Origin: Flavobacterium gillisiae | GTDB taxonomy: Bacteria > Bacteroidota > Bacteroidia > Flavobacteriales > Flavobacteriaceae | Length of the DNA: 64,000 nucleotides | Assembly: GCF_900107635.1 (NCBI RefSeq) | Contig: NZ_FNRD01000009.1 | Coordinates: 1-64,000 of the forward strand | Direction of reading: 5' to 3' | The notes under the pieces: generated by a model | The model's database searches: none | The model's input: only the letters and a program-made list of their open reading frames with translations | Told to the model about the DNA's origin: nothing | Translations under genes and position numbers: made by a program | Part shown: positions 9,057 through 17,713 of the stretch, one piece after another | Layout: each line of letters opens with the position of its first letter | Position numbering within the stretch: position 1 is the first letter of the stretch

Positions 9057-10274
9057 TTATATTCCTATTTCTACTTGAAAACGAGCAAACCAGTTATTGT
9101 CTACGCTTCCACTATAATTTTGTACATTATCATAAGAAAACTCCCCTTGCACTTTTACCTTATGTCCAAATATATATTTAGATAACCCAATCGTGTACTC
9201 ATCAACATTTGGACTTATCGTTTGAATATCGGCATCTACTTTTTGGGTAGAAAATCTACCTATTATTTGATAATCAGAAGGAAAAAGATAACTCAATTGA
9301 GTATCAATTCCGTGACCTACATAAACCGCTTGTTTTTTAGTTATATCCAACGGATTTACCGTAATAGGATTGTCAGCCATTCTTGACATATAAGCTGCAG
9401 AAGCTGCCCATCCATTATACTTTAACATAGTGTCAAAAAACAATGATTGAAGCGTTCTTGACTCATACAAACTACTTCCTAACTGTCCTTGAGATCTTAA
9501 TGCATTATTGTTTTGACTAAAAGCTCCAGACACCATCCATTTAAGTGTTTTTTCTCTCATCAAATCTGCTTCAAAATTTGATCCGTTTTTAGTAAAAGCT
9601 CCTAAAGGAAACAATTCTACTTTACCCGTCAAAGCGATTCCATCATCTTTTGTTTTTACCCAGTTTCTACCTTCTCCTTTAGTAATAGCACCTTTTAATG
9701 AATAGGAAAAATGCTCTGGACTTCCTTTCGAATAATCTAAAAATACTCCAAAATCACGATCAATATTGAACTTTGAATTATTAATACTACGATCCGTAAG
9801 CTCCAATGAATTTGAGGAAATTACACGTTGATTATTTCCTGGCAATTTAGTTTGACCGAAACCAATTGTAAAATGAGGAGTAGCTTTGTAAAAAAGAACT
9901 CCGTCTAAAATCACATTCCCACTATTTCCTACCACTACGGTTCCAATATCTCTCGCTGAAAAACCTAGTTCTACTTTATATCCAAACTTAGGATTATAAA
10001 CAAAACCGTCTAATTTAAGACGCATTCTTCTAATTTCACCTTCTACAACTCCTGACTCACCATCTTCTTTACCGTAACCTATTCTACTTTGAACTCGGAA
10101 TCCAATATTCACTTGAAATAAACTATCTTTTTCAGTAAATCCAAACTTCTTCTTTGAATTTAGGTATTGTGATAATTCTGTTTTTTTAACAACTTCCTTT
10201 TTCTCTATTTTATCTTCCTGGGCTGACGCAAACATGGTAAACATTAGCACGATACTTAATAAAAATCTTTTCAT
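9057..10274 (-). CDS. OprO/OprP-family phosphate-selective porin
   Basis: 405 residues. A signal peptide of about 18 residues (ends FASAQ) precedes a beta-barrel with the family block RRMRLKLDGFVYNP and alternating strands. It ends in the VEIGI-type terminal strand seen in outer-membrane barrels. The OprO/OprP family forms anion-selective trimers that let phosphate or polyphosphate through the outer membrane. It sits next to pstS, with its own promoter and terminator, and its promoter has weak 11-bp repeats, supporting phosphate-starvation control. Substrate preference cannot be told from the sequence. It is paralogous to, but clearly diverged from, the next porin. Confidence 0.85.
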   Translation of the reverse strand: MKRFLLSIVLMFTMFASAQEDKIEKKEVVKKTELSQYLNSKKKFGFTEKDSLFQVNIGFRVQSRIGYGKEDGESGVVEGEIRRMRLKLDGFVYNPKFGYKVELGFSARDIGTVVVGNSGNVILDGVLFYKATPHFTIGFGQTKLPGNNQRVISSNSLELTDRSINNSKFNIDRDFGVFLDYSKGSPEHFSYSLKGAITKGEGRNWVKTKDDGIALTGKVELFPLGAFTKNGSNFEADLMREKTLKWMVSGAFSQNNNALRSQGQLGSSLYESRTLQSLFFDTMLKYNGWAASAAYMSRMADNPITVNPLDITKKQAVYVGHGIDTQLSYLFPSDYQIIGRFSTQKVDADIQTISPNVDEYTIGLSKYIFGHKVKVQGEFSYDNVQNYSGSVDNNWFARFQVEIGI

Positions 10275-10308
10275 TTTAATAATTTGTTATTATTTTATTA
10301 TTTCGGTG

Positions 10309-10375
10309 CAAAATTAATGTTAATAAATCCTTTTAGTATTAAGACAAGGTTACCATAACAATAATTTAAGGTAAT
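10309..10375 (-). promoter_or_regulatory. Porin promoter with weak Pho-like repeats
   Basis: The exact -7 element TAATTTTG (minus strand) lies at 10309-10316. Degenerate repeats ATTAA (10338), GTTAC (10349), AATAA (10360) and GTAAT (10371) keep 11-bp spacing. They start 22 bp (two turns) from the -7 box. Weaker than pstS and pstC; kept because the phase agrees. Confidence 0.45.
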
Positions 10376-10474
10376 CCAAAAACACTAATTACCTGCTATT
10401 TAATAATTTACGCCTAATTTACTTATTTTTCAAATACTAAATAGGATTAAATTTAAATTCTACCTCCTAGAAAA

Positions 10475-10516
10475 AAAAAACATCAGCTACTCATTAAGAG
10501 TCTCTGATGTTTTTTA
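10475..10516 (-). terminator. Terminator of second porin gene
   Basis: AAAAAACATCAG pairs with CTGATGTTTTTT around a 17-nt loop, with a T-tract on the minus strand just after the stop at 10537. Confidence 0.75.
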
Positions 10517-10536
10517 CATTCTTGAATTATATATCT

Positions 10537-11832
10537 CTAAAAATTAAACTGAGCTTGTAATCTCAATAAATTTCCTTGCTGCCTGTTGTTCTTAAGCACG
10601 CTATCTTCAAAAGTTCTGTCCGCGATAACCCAAGTTGCAGTTAACTCAAATGCTTTATAAGGCTGCCATTCTAAACCCAACTCATAATCTCTAACCGTGT
10701 AACTTCTAGCATCTTTTTCAAATTTCTTTCCACCATCATAGTATTGGAATTTAGCAAACGGATACAGTAATTGATTTTTTGGTAAATCCCACTTATAGTT
10801 TAAGGTAACGTAACCACCTTCTAAACTAGAAACATCTACTGAATTTGTAATTTTATTGTATCGAGGCCCTTTACCAATATTATATTCCGCTTGAACACCA
10901 AATGGTTTTGGATACAACACAAAAGAAGCCGCTACTCTTTGGTCAAGAGTATATTGTTTGTCTTTTACAGAAACACCCGTGGAAATTTCGTTTCCAAAAG
11001 CCCATTTACCAGTATACGCTTGAAGACCTGGTTCAATAATCTGGCTTCCTATCACAAACGGATAACTTACTCTAGTTACTACGTGCAAGTTTCTATTCCC
11101 TTCTGACTTATTAGATGTTTGACCGTTGTATGCTCCAAATGCAAACACACCATAATCTCCTGAACCTTTATATCCATCTTTAATAAGCATAGCGAAACGC
11201 TCTCTTATTTTACTTGGTGCCCAATAGAAGAATGCACCCAGATCTCTTTCATTTGCAACAGCACTATTTAAAGCATCATTACGATCTAAGGTCAATCTAT
11301 TTTGACTTGATTGCATGTTTTCAAAACCAAAAGGAACTTTGCTCTGCCCTACTCTTACACGAAATTCTTTTTTAGCATCAAATGACAAATCGAAATAAGC
11401 ATCGCGTATCTGTAAAAAATTATTAACCCCTGTACTAGGAGAACTTGCGATATCTGGCTGAATGTAGAAATATACGTTTGGATGTATTTGACCTGAAAAC
11501 ACAATACGAGCTCTTCTAATAAAAAAACCATTATTTGATTTTACATCATCGCCAGTCGTAGTCGTTCCCCATGATTTATCACATTGCTCACACGATACTT
11601 TATCATTAGTCGATAACAATCCGTTATACCGCACCTGCGCATATCCTCTAATGCTGATTTTATCATACCATTGCGAATCTTTTTTCGGCTTTGCTTTCTC
11701 TTCGGCTGCCTTTACTTTGTTTATGGAATCTAAAACACGGACAACTTCTTTAGAAATTGCGTCTTTGTTAACGTCTTGCGCTTGAAGTACTGCTGTACTA
11801 ACTATAAAAAGTGCAATTAAAAGTTTTTTCAT
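10537..11832 (-). CDS. OprO/OprP-family porin with coiled N-terminal extension
   Basis: 431 residues. A signal peptide of about 18 residues (ends LQAQ) is followed by a charged helical stretch of about 40 residues rich in Lys, Glu and Ala, as in trimeric porins that start with a coiled coil. The barrel begins near 55 (ISIRGYAQVRYNG) and has the typical RRARIVFSG block and a terminal QAQFNF strand. A CEQC pair near residues 80-83 is unusual for a porin and could form a disulfide or bind metal. Its promoter holds the clearest three-repeat Pho-like array apart from pstC. Role: anion, probably phosphate, passage over the outer membrane. Confidence 0.85.
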   Translation of the reverse strand: MKKLLIALFIVSTAVLQAQDVNKDAISKEVVRVLDSINKVKAAEEKAKPKKDSQWYDKISIRGYAQVRYNGLLSTNDKVSCEQCDKSWGTTTTGDDVKSNNGFFIRRARIVFSGQIHPNVYFYIQPDIASSPSTGVNNFLQIRDAYFDLSFDAKKEFRVRVGQSKVPFGFENMQSSQNRLTLDRNDALNSAVANERDLGAFFYWAPSKIRERFAMLIKDGYKGSGDYGVFAFGAYNGQTSNKSEGNRNLHVVTRVSYPFVIGSQIIEPGLQAYTGKWAFGNEISTGVSVKDKQYTLDQRVAASFVLYPKPFGVQAEYNIGKGPRYNKITNSVDVSSLEGGYVTLNYKWDLPKNQLLYPFAKFQYYDGGKKFEKDARSYTVRDYELGLEWQPYKAFELTATWVIADRTFEDSVLKNNRQQGNLLRLQAQFNF

Positions 11833-11858
11833 GGTTAAATGGGTTGCTAAATTTTCGG

Positions 11859-11903
11859 CAAAGATGAAACCGTAATGTTAAGTTAACGTTAGCAAACCAT
11901 TAA
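11859..11903 (-). promoter_or_regulatory. Porin promoter with three Pho-box-like repeats
   Basis: GTTAA at 11877, GTTAG at 11888 and ATTAA at 11899 are spaced by exactly 11 bp. The first lies 11 bp from a near-exact -7 element (11859-11866, one mismatch to TAnnTTTG on the minus strand). This is the same spacing as at pstS. Confidence 0.6.
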
Positions 11904-12079
11904 AAAATTAACCTTTGTTTTACATTTTTTTAACAATATAAAAACCAAAAAATAACCTACAAAAAGCACAAGGCTCCCCTTATAATACAGGCTATTTAAT
12001 TTTGACAAAAAAAACAGCAAAAATATTTCTACCTAAAACATCAATATTACCCTCAGATATTCATGCATTTTTACTTGAA

Positions 12080-12913
12080 TTATGTTTTATTAAACACAAG
12101 TAATGGCACTTTAGCATTAAACGAATAGTACGCTGATTTACTGGGGTGAAATATCTTAGTAAAAAAACTTCTGTTTTGTTGAGTGAACATAATCAACATA
12201 GAAGGTTTTGACTTCTTAATTACACTACGTATATTTAAAATCAAACTTTCAGTCAGATCGATTTTCTTGATATGCAGTTTAAAATCACGGCCTGAATTTC
12301 CTTTAATCAGTTTATCCAAAGCAATCCTATTTACTGCATCGTCTGTTGGGTATTCGAAATGAAGAATTTCGACTATTGCATTTAATGGTTTTACAAATTC
12401 ATTCACTTTAACTACTTCTTCCTCAAGATTCACAAGGTCAGACGCATAAATAATTTTGTTTATTTCACTCCTACGATAATTGAAAGGCACAGCAATAACA
12501 GGAACTGTTGAATGGGTTATTAGATTTGAAGTGTTTGATCCAAATATTTTTTTTAGTTTTCCAGAACCTCTGGTGCTAATGCATATAAAACTAAAATTGT
12601 TTTCTTGGGCGTACTCTCTGATGCTGCTGTCAGTGAAAACAGCACTTTTTATTACACACTTTTTATTTGACAAGCTTGAATCAATGCCTTTATAAAGTAT
12701 TTCTACAAATTTGTTAAGCTTTTTTTTAATTTTATCCTCTTCTTTATTTTCGAAAGCAACAAGGGCTTCACCACTCATCAAACCTATATTTGCGATATAA
12801 TAGGAATGGAAAAAAGTCAACTCACACTTATGTTGTGACGCCAATTGAATAGCAAAACGACAAGCTGCTTTTGAATTAGAAGAAAAATCGGTAGTAACAA
12901 GAATCCTATCCAT
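12080..12913 (-). CDS. Tandem universal stress protein
   Basis: 277 residues holding two UspA-like domains (about 1-145 and 150-277). The first keeps the ATP-binding signature STRGSGKLKKIFGSNTSNLI. In the second the glycine motif is gone (TQQNRSFFTKIFHPSKSAYY), so only domain one should bind ATP. Such proteins are cytoplasmic stress or energy-state factors of unclear mechanism. It lies 64 nt after a TerC-like gene and may share its transcript. Its position at the edge of the phosphate block may be chance. Confidence 0.85.
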   Translation of the reverse strand: MDRILVTTDFSSNSKAACRFAIQLASQHKCELTFFHSYYIANIGLMSGEALVAFENKEEDKIKKKLNKFVEILYKGIDSSLSNKKCVIKSAVFTDSSIREYAQENNFSFICISTRGSGKLKKIFGSNTSNLITHSTVPVIAVPFNYRRSEINKIIYASDLVNLEEEVVKVNEFVKPLNAIVEILHFEYPTDDAVNRIALDKLIKGNSGRDFKLHIKKIDLTESLILNIRSVIKKSKPSMLIMFTQQNRSFFTKIFHPSKSAYYSFNAKVPLLVFNKT

Positions 12914-12977
12914 CTTAGTTATAAATTTATCTTTAATATATCAAAACCTTTTAATTTCTTAGTGAGTAACCACAGTA

Positions 12978-13892
12978 TTATATTTTCTTACTAGCAGTTA
13001 ATGAAGCTACTACACTCAAGATTAAAATGACAATAATTACCAACAATGCTATTTGTATTGGTAGCTTATAAAAATCAACCAGCGACATTTTTAGTCCTAC
13101 GAAAATTAGAATCAAAGCAAGTCCCTTAGACAAATACTGGAATTTATCCATCATCCCTGCTAAAGCAAAATACAAAGAACGAAGTCCAAGTATAGCAAAT
13201 ACATTTGAAGTATAAACAATAAAATGGTCTTGAGTAATCGCTAATATTGCAGGAATACTATCTGCTGCAAAAATTAAATCAGTGACTTCGATTAATATCA
13301 ATACTAAAAATAAAGGAGTTGCAAATAATTTTCCATTTTGCTTAATGAAAAAATCTCCCCCATGATATTTACTTGTTACGGGAATAATTTTTCTGATAAT
13401 TTTAATTAATGGATTTTTTTCTGGCTCAATTGCTTTCTCTTTTTGAGCGAGCATTTTATATCCTGTATAAATCAATATCACTCCAAAAACATAGATTGTC
13501 CAATGAAACTTTTCGAGTAAGGCCACCCCAGCAAAAATAAAGGCCGCTCTCATTATCAAAGCTCCTATGATTCCCCAAAATAAAATTTTATGTTGATGAA
13601 TCGTTGGCGTTTTGAAATAAGAAAAAATCAGAACGAACACAAATATATTGTCTACACTTAATGCTTTTTCAATAACGTAACCTGCAAGAAACTCTAAGGC
13701 TTTTACTTCTCCCTGCCAATAATAAATAAACACATTAAAGCACATTGCCAGCGATATCCAGACTCCCGTCCAAATCAACGCTTCTTTGATAGTTATTTCA
13801 TGCGCTTTTCGATTAAAAACCCCTAAATCCAAAGCCAGCATCAACAATACAAACACATTAAATCCAATCCAGAAACTTAAATCCGTTTGCAT
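12978..13892 (-). CDS. TerC-family integral membrane protein
   Basis: 304 residues with about nine membrane helices. It has the two TerC family blocks with membrane acidic residues (SVDNIFVFVLIF near 80-91 and VTDLIFAADSIPAILA near 200). TerC/Alx proteins are linked to metal-ion homeostasis, notably manganese export, and to tellurite or pH stress. Specific substrate unknown here. Upstream of and co-oriented with the Usp gene. Confidence 0.88.
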   Translation of the reverse strand: MQTDLSFWIGFNVFVLLMLALDLGVFNRKAHEITIKEALIWTGVWISLAMCFNVFIYYWQGEVKALEFLAGYVIEKALSVDNIFVFVLIFSYFKTPTIHQHKILFWGIIGALIMRAAFIFAGVALLEKFHWTIYVFGVILIYTGYKMLAQKEKAIEPEKNPLIKIIRKIIPVTSKYHGGDFFIKQNGKLFATPLFLVLILIEVTDLIFAADSIPAILAITQDHFIVYTSNVFAILGLRSLYFALAGMMDKFQYLSKGLALILIFVGLKMSLVDFYKLPIQIALLVIIVILILSVVASLTASKKI

Positions 13893-14365
13893 ATCTCGTA
13901 TTGTTTAATTTAGTATTCGGACATAAATATACGATCTTTTTACGACACTACAATATCATAATTCGCTCAAAATCAATACTTAACAACTGGAGGAAAAGCG
14001 TACTGTTTTTATTGTTCAAACCATATGCGAGCGTACGAATATTTGGAACGAAAACCATAATAAACACTAATTGTTTACTGCACAAAACCCAGTTTCTATT
14101 CCCGTCCACAATAAATATCTTAAACCGAAAAAGCGCAGTCGATTGACAACTACACTTTCTTACGATTCATATATAAATTTATCCTTGCTGTTCTTAATAT
14201 ACAGCCACCAAAATAGGGGTTCGACTCACTCCATCAATTGTCTGTATTTACGCATCTTGACAAACAACTACACTACACTATAAAAAAATGTGTATCAAGT
14301 CCGTTTAGAATCTAACTCCATATGTGCTTCAAAAAAAAAACCCCAATTAAATACTAACTACACCT
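13893..14365. other. 473-bp intergenic region, no supported gene
   Basis: Two short plus-strand frames cross this gap, but neither has a family resemblance, sensible start context or codon pattern like the neighbours. A GGTTCGACTC string near 14219 recalls a tRNA T-loop, but its flanks do not pair and no acceptor or anticodon arm can be built. I see nothing further; it could be a decayed locus. Confidence 0.6.
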
Positions 14366-15322
14366 TTATGATTTAAGTTCTTTATTTCCAGTACCACGAT
14401 TTCTATCTTTAATCCATTTAAAAGAAGCGTCAATAATTATTTCCTTTTCATTTTGAATAAAATCCAAATAAGCAGTTGCTACCGGCGAAAACTTCTTGCC
14501 TTTCAACCATATTAAATTCCAGTTCGACTTTATTGGTAAACCTTTAACGGGAACAATCTGCAAACTGCCATTATTGAGTTCATTCTTAACTCCTATTAAA
14601 GGCATAATGGAGCACCCCAACCCAGCTAAAACAGCTTGCTTTACTGCCTCATTTCCAGTAAGCTCAACCTTTTTAGGGACATTCAAATTATTGTTTTCGA
14701 TAAATTTCTCCATTATATAACGTGTTCCCGAACCTTCCTCACGATAAATAACGGCTAATTCTTCTAAAATAGAAACCTTATAAATTTCTTTTTCGAATAC
14801 TTGTTCTGCATTTACCATCATATAAAGTTCATTGGGTAACAACTCTACCTTATCGATTTGTATGGAATCAGGCAAAACAGAAACCAAAGAGAAATCAACC
14901 TCATTATTCTCTAAACTCTCTAAAACCTGTTTCTTATTGGTAACATCCAAAACCAAATCGACTCCAGGATTTCGTCTTAAAAAATCAGAGAGAAAATAAG
15001 GCATCACGTATTTTCCAGTAGACACAATTGAAATTTTCAAGCGTCCACTTAATTCTCCTTTGTAAGCCAAAGTTTTATAGTTAATCGCCTCGACCTCATT
15101 TAAAACTTTTTCGGCAGCGATAGCAATTTCCTTACCAAAATCAGTAACATACAGTTTTCTACCGATAACCTCCGTTAACGGAAACTCAAATTGATCTTGA
15201 AAATTCTTTAACTGTATAGAAACTGCGGGTTGTGTAAGATGCAACTCTACAGCGGCCTTAGTAATACTCTTATTCTGAGTCACTTTAAGAAAAACATACA
15301 GTTGATGCAAAGTATAGTTCAT
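14366..15322 (-). CDS. LysR-type regulator, probably of the adjacent SbtA operon
   Basis: 318 residues, standard LysR length. The winged helix-turn-helix is at about 1-60 (SITKAAVELHLTQPAVSIQLK), followed by the periplasmic-binding-like effector domain to the end. It is divergent from the small gene-sua5-sbtA run with only 83 bp between starts. In autotrophs, LysR proteins of the CbbR/CmpR group control bicarbonate transporters, so local control of sbtA is a reasonable inference. The divergent layout also suggests autoregulation. Effector unknown. Confidence 0.88.
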   Translation of the reverse strand: MNYTLHQLYVFLKVTQNKSITKAAVELHLTQPAVSIQLKNFQDQFEFPLTEVIGRKLYVTDFGKEIAIAAEKVLNEVEAINYKTLAYKGELSGRLKISIVSTGKYVMPYFLSDFLRRNPGVDLVLDVTNKKQVLESLENNEVDFSLVSVLPDSIQIDKVELLPNELYMMVNAEQVFEKEIYKVSILEELAVIYREEGSGTRYIMEKFIENNNLNVPKKVELTGNEAVKQAVLAGLGCSIMPLIGVKNELNNGSLQIVPVKGLPIKSNWNLIWLKGKKFSPVATAYLDFIQNEKEIIIDASFKWIKDRNRGTGNKELKS

Positions 15323-15334
15323 AAAATAATTTTA

Positions 15335-15388
15335 TGTATTCCATTACAAATATAAATAAAAACAAATGAATTAACCGTTCTACATTTG
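15335..15388. promoter_or_regulatory. Divergent promoters and candidate LysR operator
   Basis: Two exact TAnnTTTG-type -7 elements face apart: minus strand 15347-15354 (TATATTTG) for the LysR gene and plus strand 15381-15388 (TACATTTG) for the 105-residue gene. The imperfect palindrome TGTA-N6-TACA at 15335-15348 overlaps the LysR promoter and is a candidate autoregulatory site. Confidence 0.45.
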
Positions 15389-15405
15389 CAAAAAAAATAA
15401 CAACA

Positions 15406-15723
15406 ATGAAAAAAGAGAAAGACTACCAGTTCAAATTAGTAGAAGGGCAATACACACCATTAGAGGCTAAAAAAATTCTATTAGGATTAATAAACAGTAA
15501 AATTAACTTCCATCAATTAGAAAATTTCAGTAACGAGATTCGCTTTAGCGAGAATACTGCTCATTCAAAAATCAGAATTGAATTGCTTACTGATGCTTCT
15601 GAAAACATTACAGACTTACTCGCTTACTCCCTTCTAAACGACATGCATTTTAAAATAGACGGAACTATCCAGATTTCCTTAGTCCCAGCAAAAAAACTAA
15701 AACCCATAGCTCAAAAAATTTAA
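15406..15723 (+). CDS. Conserved-looking hypothetical protein, 105 residues
   Basis: A small soluble alpha/beta protein without signal peptide or membrane segment. The N-terminal third is charged (KKEKDYQFKLVEGQYTP). I do not recognise the family. It is preceded by an exact -7 element and followed 4 nt later by the sua5-type gene, so it is probably the first gene of a three-gene operon ending in sbtA. I considered a PII-like SbtB partner but see no PII signature. The good start context and codon use support a real gene. Confidence 0.75.
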   Translation: MKKEKDYQFKLVEGQYTPLEAKKILLGLINSKINFHQLENFSNEIRFSENTAHSKIRIELLTDASENITDLLAYSLLNDMHFKIDGTIQISLVPAKKLKPIAQKI

Positions 15724-15727
15724 AAAA

Positions 15728-16687
15728 ATGGCTTTAATCAGCACTTCATCTCACGATGCCGCAGCACTTCTAAATCAAAATGAAATTGTTGCTATTCCTA
15801 CAGAAACGGTTTACGGACTAGCAGGAAATGCTTTCAGTGAAAAAGCGATTAAAAAGATTTTCGAATTAAAAAAAAGACCTTTTTATAATCCGCTTATTGT
15901 TCATATCAAATCGGTTGCTGATTTGAATCAGATTGCCACTGAAATCTCAGCAAAAGCAATTTTATTAGCGGAAACATTTTGGCCAGGCCCACTGACTTTA
16001 GTATTAAAAAGACAAAATACAATTCCAGATTTAGTTACTGCAGGAAAAAACACAGTGGCAGTTCGAGTTCCTAATCATCCAGTAGCATTAGCACTTTTAG
16101 AACAATTAGATTTCCCACTGGCTGCTCCAAGCGCAAATCCATTTGGTTCCATTAGTCCGACGAAAGCACAACATGTAGCGGACTATTTTGTCGAATCTTC
16201 ACTAACCGTTTTAGAAGGTGGCGAATGCCGAAGCGGAATAGAATCTACGATAATTGGTTTTGAGGACGGGTCAGCTGTTTTATATCGATTAGGCTCCATA
16301 ACTATTGAAGAAATTGAAACTGTTATTGGTCCGCTAAAAATAAAAACAAACAATGAAAAAACACCATCTGCACCAGGTATGCTTTCAAAACACTATGCGC
16401 CAAAAACCAAAACCATATTAACAGAAACCGTTACCGAAGAACTGGAGCTATTTAGCACAAAAAGAATTGGGTTACTAACCTATCAAAATCATTTTGAGCA
16501 TAAAAACATAGTGACAAATGAAGTTCTATCAGCAACAGGAGATTTAGCTGAAGCAGCGTCCCGTTTGTATAATGCCTTGCACAAATTAGATCACTTAAAC
16601 CTTGATGTAATTATCGCCGAAAAATTTCCTGATCATGGATTAGGAAGAACTATTAATGACAGATTGGAACGAGCAACAAAAAAATAA
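15728..16687 (+). CDS. L-threonylcarbamoyladenylate synthase (Sua5 type)
   Basis: 319 residues. The YrdC domain at about 1-190 has PTETVYGLAG, KKRPFYNPLIVHI, FWPGPLTLVL and AAPSANPFGSISPT. The linker APGMLSKHYAPKT leads to the C-terminal Sua5 domain. It makes threonylcarbamoyl-AMP from threonine, bicarbonate and ATP for the universal t6A37 tRNA modification. Bicarbonate is its substrate, and the gene lies between a small unknown gene and a bicarbonate transporter, which may or may not be a coincidence. Confidence 0.93.
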   Translation: MALISTSSHDAAALLNQNEIVAIPTETVYGLAGNAFSEKAIKKIFELKKRPFYNPLIVHIKSVADLNQIATEISAKAILLAETFWPGPLTLVLKRQNTIPDLVTAGKNTVAVRVPNHPVALALLEQLDFPLAAPSANPFGSISPTKAQHVADYFVESSLTVLEGGECRSGIESTIIGFEDGSAVLYRLGSITIEEIETVIGPLKIKTNNEKTPSAPGMLSKHYAPKTKTILTETVTEELELFSTKRIGLLTYQNHFEHKNIVTNEVLSATGDLAEAASRLYNALHKLDHLNLDVIIAEKFPDHGLGRTINDRLERATKK

Positions 16688-16716
16688 ATCCATCCTAAAA
16701 AATAAACTACCCAACA

Positions 16717-17679
16717 ATGAACTTCGATTTACTACTTGAAAACATCACAAATCCAGCCTTACTATTTTTCTTACTCGGTATCATCGCTGTTCGTCTAAAA
16801 AGTGATTTAGAAATCCCCAAAAACTCTTCTAAATTTATCTCCCTTTATCTTCTTTTTTCAATTGGTTTTAAAGGAGGACAAGAATTATCACACAGTCATT
16901 TCACACTTGACATCATTTGGTCAGTTGCATTTGGAATTTTAATCGCACTCATTATCCCTCTATATAGTTTTTTCATACTCAAAAAACATTTTAGCATCGA
17001 AAACTCAGGTGCCATTGCTGCGGCTTATGGCTCTGTTAGTGCCGTTACGTTTGTAACCGCTATTACTTTTTTAGAAATGCAAAACTATACTTTTAGTGGT
17101 CATATGGTCGCAGTTATGGCGCTTATGGAAGCTCCAGCGATTATAGTTGGTGTGATTTTAATTCGATTATTCAGTAAAAACGATGTGCATAGCACCAAAA
17201 TGAGTTCCCTTATCAAACACTCTTTTACCAATGGTAGCGTACTATTAATCACAGGAAGTTTAATTATAGGTTTCTTAGCGAGTGATCAACAAGCCCTGGG
17301 TATCAAGCCTTTTACCACGGATATGTTTAAAGGATTTCTAGCCATATTTTTACTTGACATGGGAATTGTAAGCGGTAGAAAATTAAATGACTTTTTTAAA
17401 AGTGGGTGGTTCAGCTTCTTTTTTGCAATCATTATCCCATTAATAAACGGAATTGTCGTTGCATACGTCTCCCATTTTATAACAGATGATATTGGTAACC
17501 GATTTATTTTTGCAGTACTGGCTTCAAGCGCGTCCTACATTGCAGTTCCTGCGGCCATGAAAATTGCAGTTCCAAAGGCAAACCCTGGAATTTTCCTGCC
17601 TATGGCCTTAGCCATAACCTTTCCTTTTAATATAACATTTGGAATGCCTATATATCTTTCCATAGTCTTATGTTCTTAA
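16717..17679 (+). CDS. SbtA-type sodium-dependent bicarbonate transporter
   Basis: 320 residues with about ten membrane helices and the internal repeat typical of the SbtA family (Pfam DUF897). Blocks such as GAIAAAYGSVSAVTFVTA and EAPAIIVGVIL match the family substrate region. SbtA in cyanobacteria imports bicarbonate with sodium for carbon fixation. In heterotrophic Bacteroidota the role is less clear; supply of bicarbonate for anaplerotic or biotin-dependent carboxylation is a guess. It is last in a run with a sua5-type gene and has a divergent LysR regulator upstream. No SbtB gene is visible. Confidence 0.8.
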   Translation: MNFDLLLENITNPALLFFLLGIIAVRLKSDLEIPKNSSKFISLYLLFSIGFKGGQELSHSHFTLDIIWSVAFGILIALIIPLYSFFILKKHFSIENSGAIAAAYGSVSAVTFVTAITFLEMQNYTFSGHMVAVMALMEAPAIIVGVILIRLFSKNDVHSTKMSSLIKHSFTNGSVLLITGSLIIGFLASDQQALGIKPFTTDMFKGFLAIFLLDMGIVSGRKLNDFFKSGWFSFFFAIIIPLINGIVVAYVSHFITDDIGNRFIFAVLASSASYIAVPAAMKIAVPKANPGIFLPMALAITFPFNITFGMPIYLSIVLCS

Positions 17680-17713
17680 TAATGCAGGGACATTTAAAAA
17701 GATAACTCATCAC

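Noticed and set aside
14210..14235. tRNA T-arm-like GGTTCGACTC
   Set aside because: Flanking bases do not form a five-pair T-stem, and no cloverleaf can be folded around it.
13901..14283. Two short overlapping plus-strand frames as genes
   Set aside because: No family resemblance, no -7 element or good start context, and codon use unlike the neighbours.
15406..15723. SbtB (PII-like) partner of SbtA
   Set aside because: Right size and neighbourhood, but no PII signature or recognisable ferredoxin-like T-loop pattern; left as unknown.
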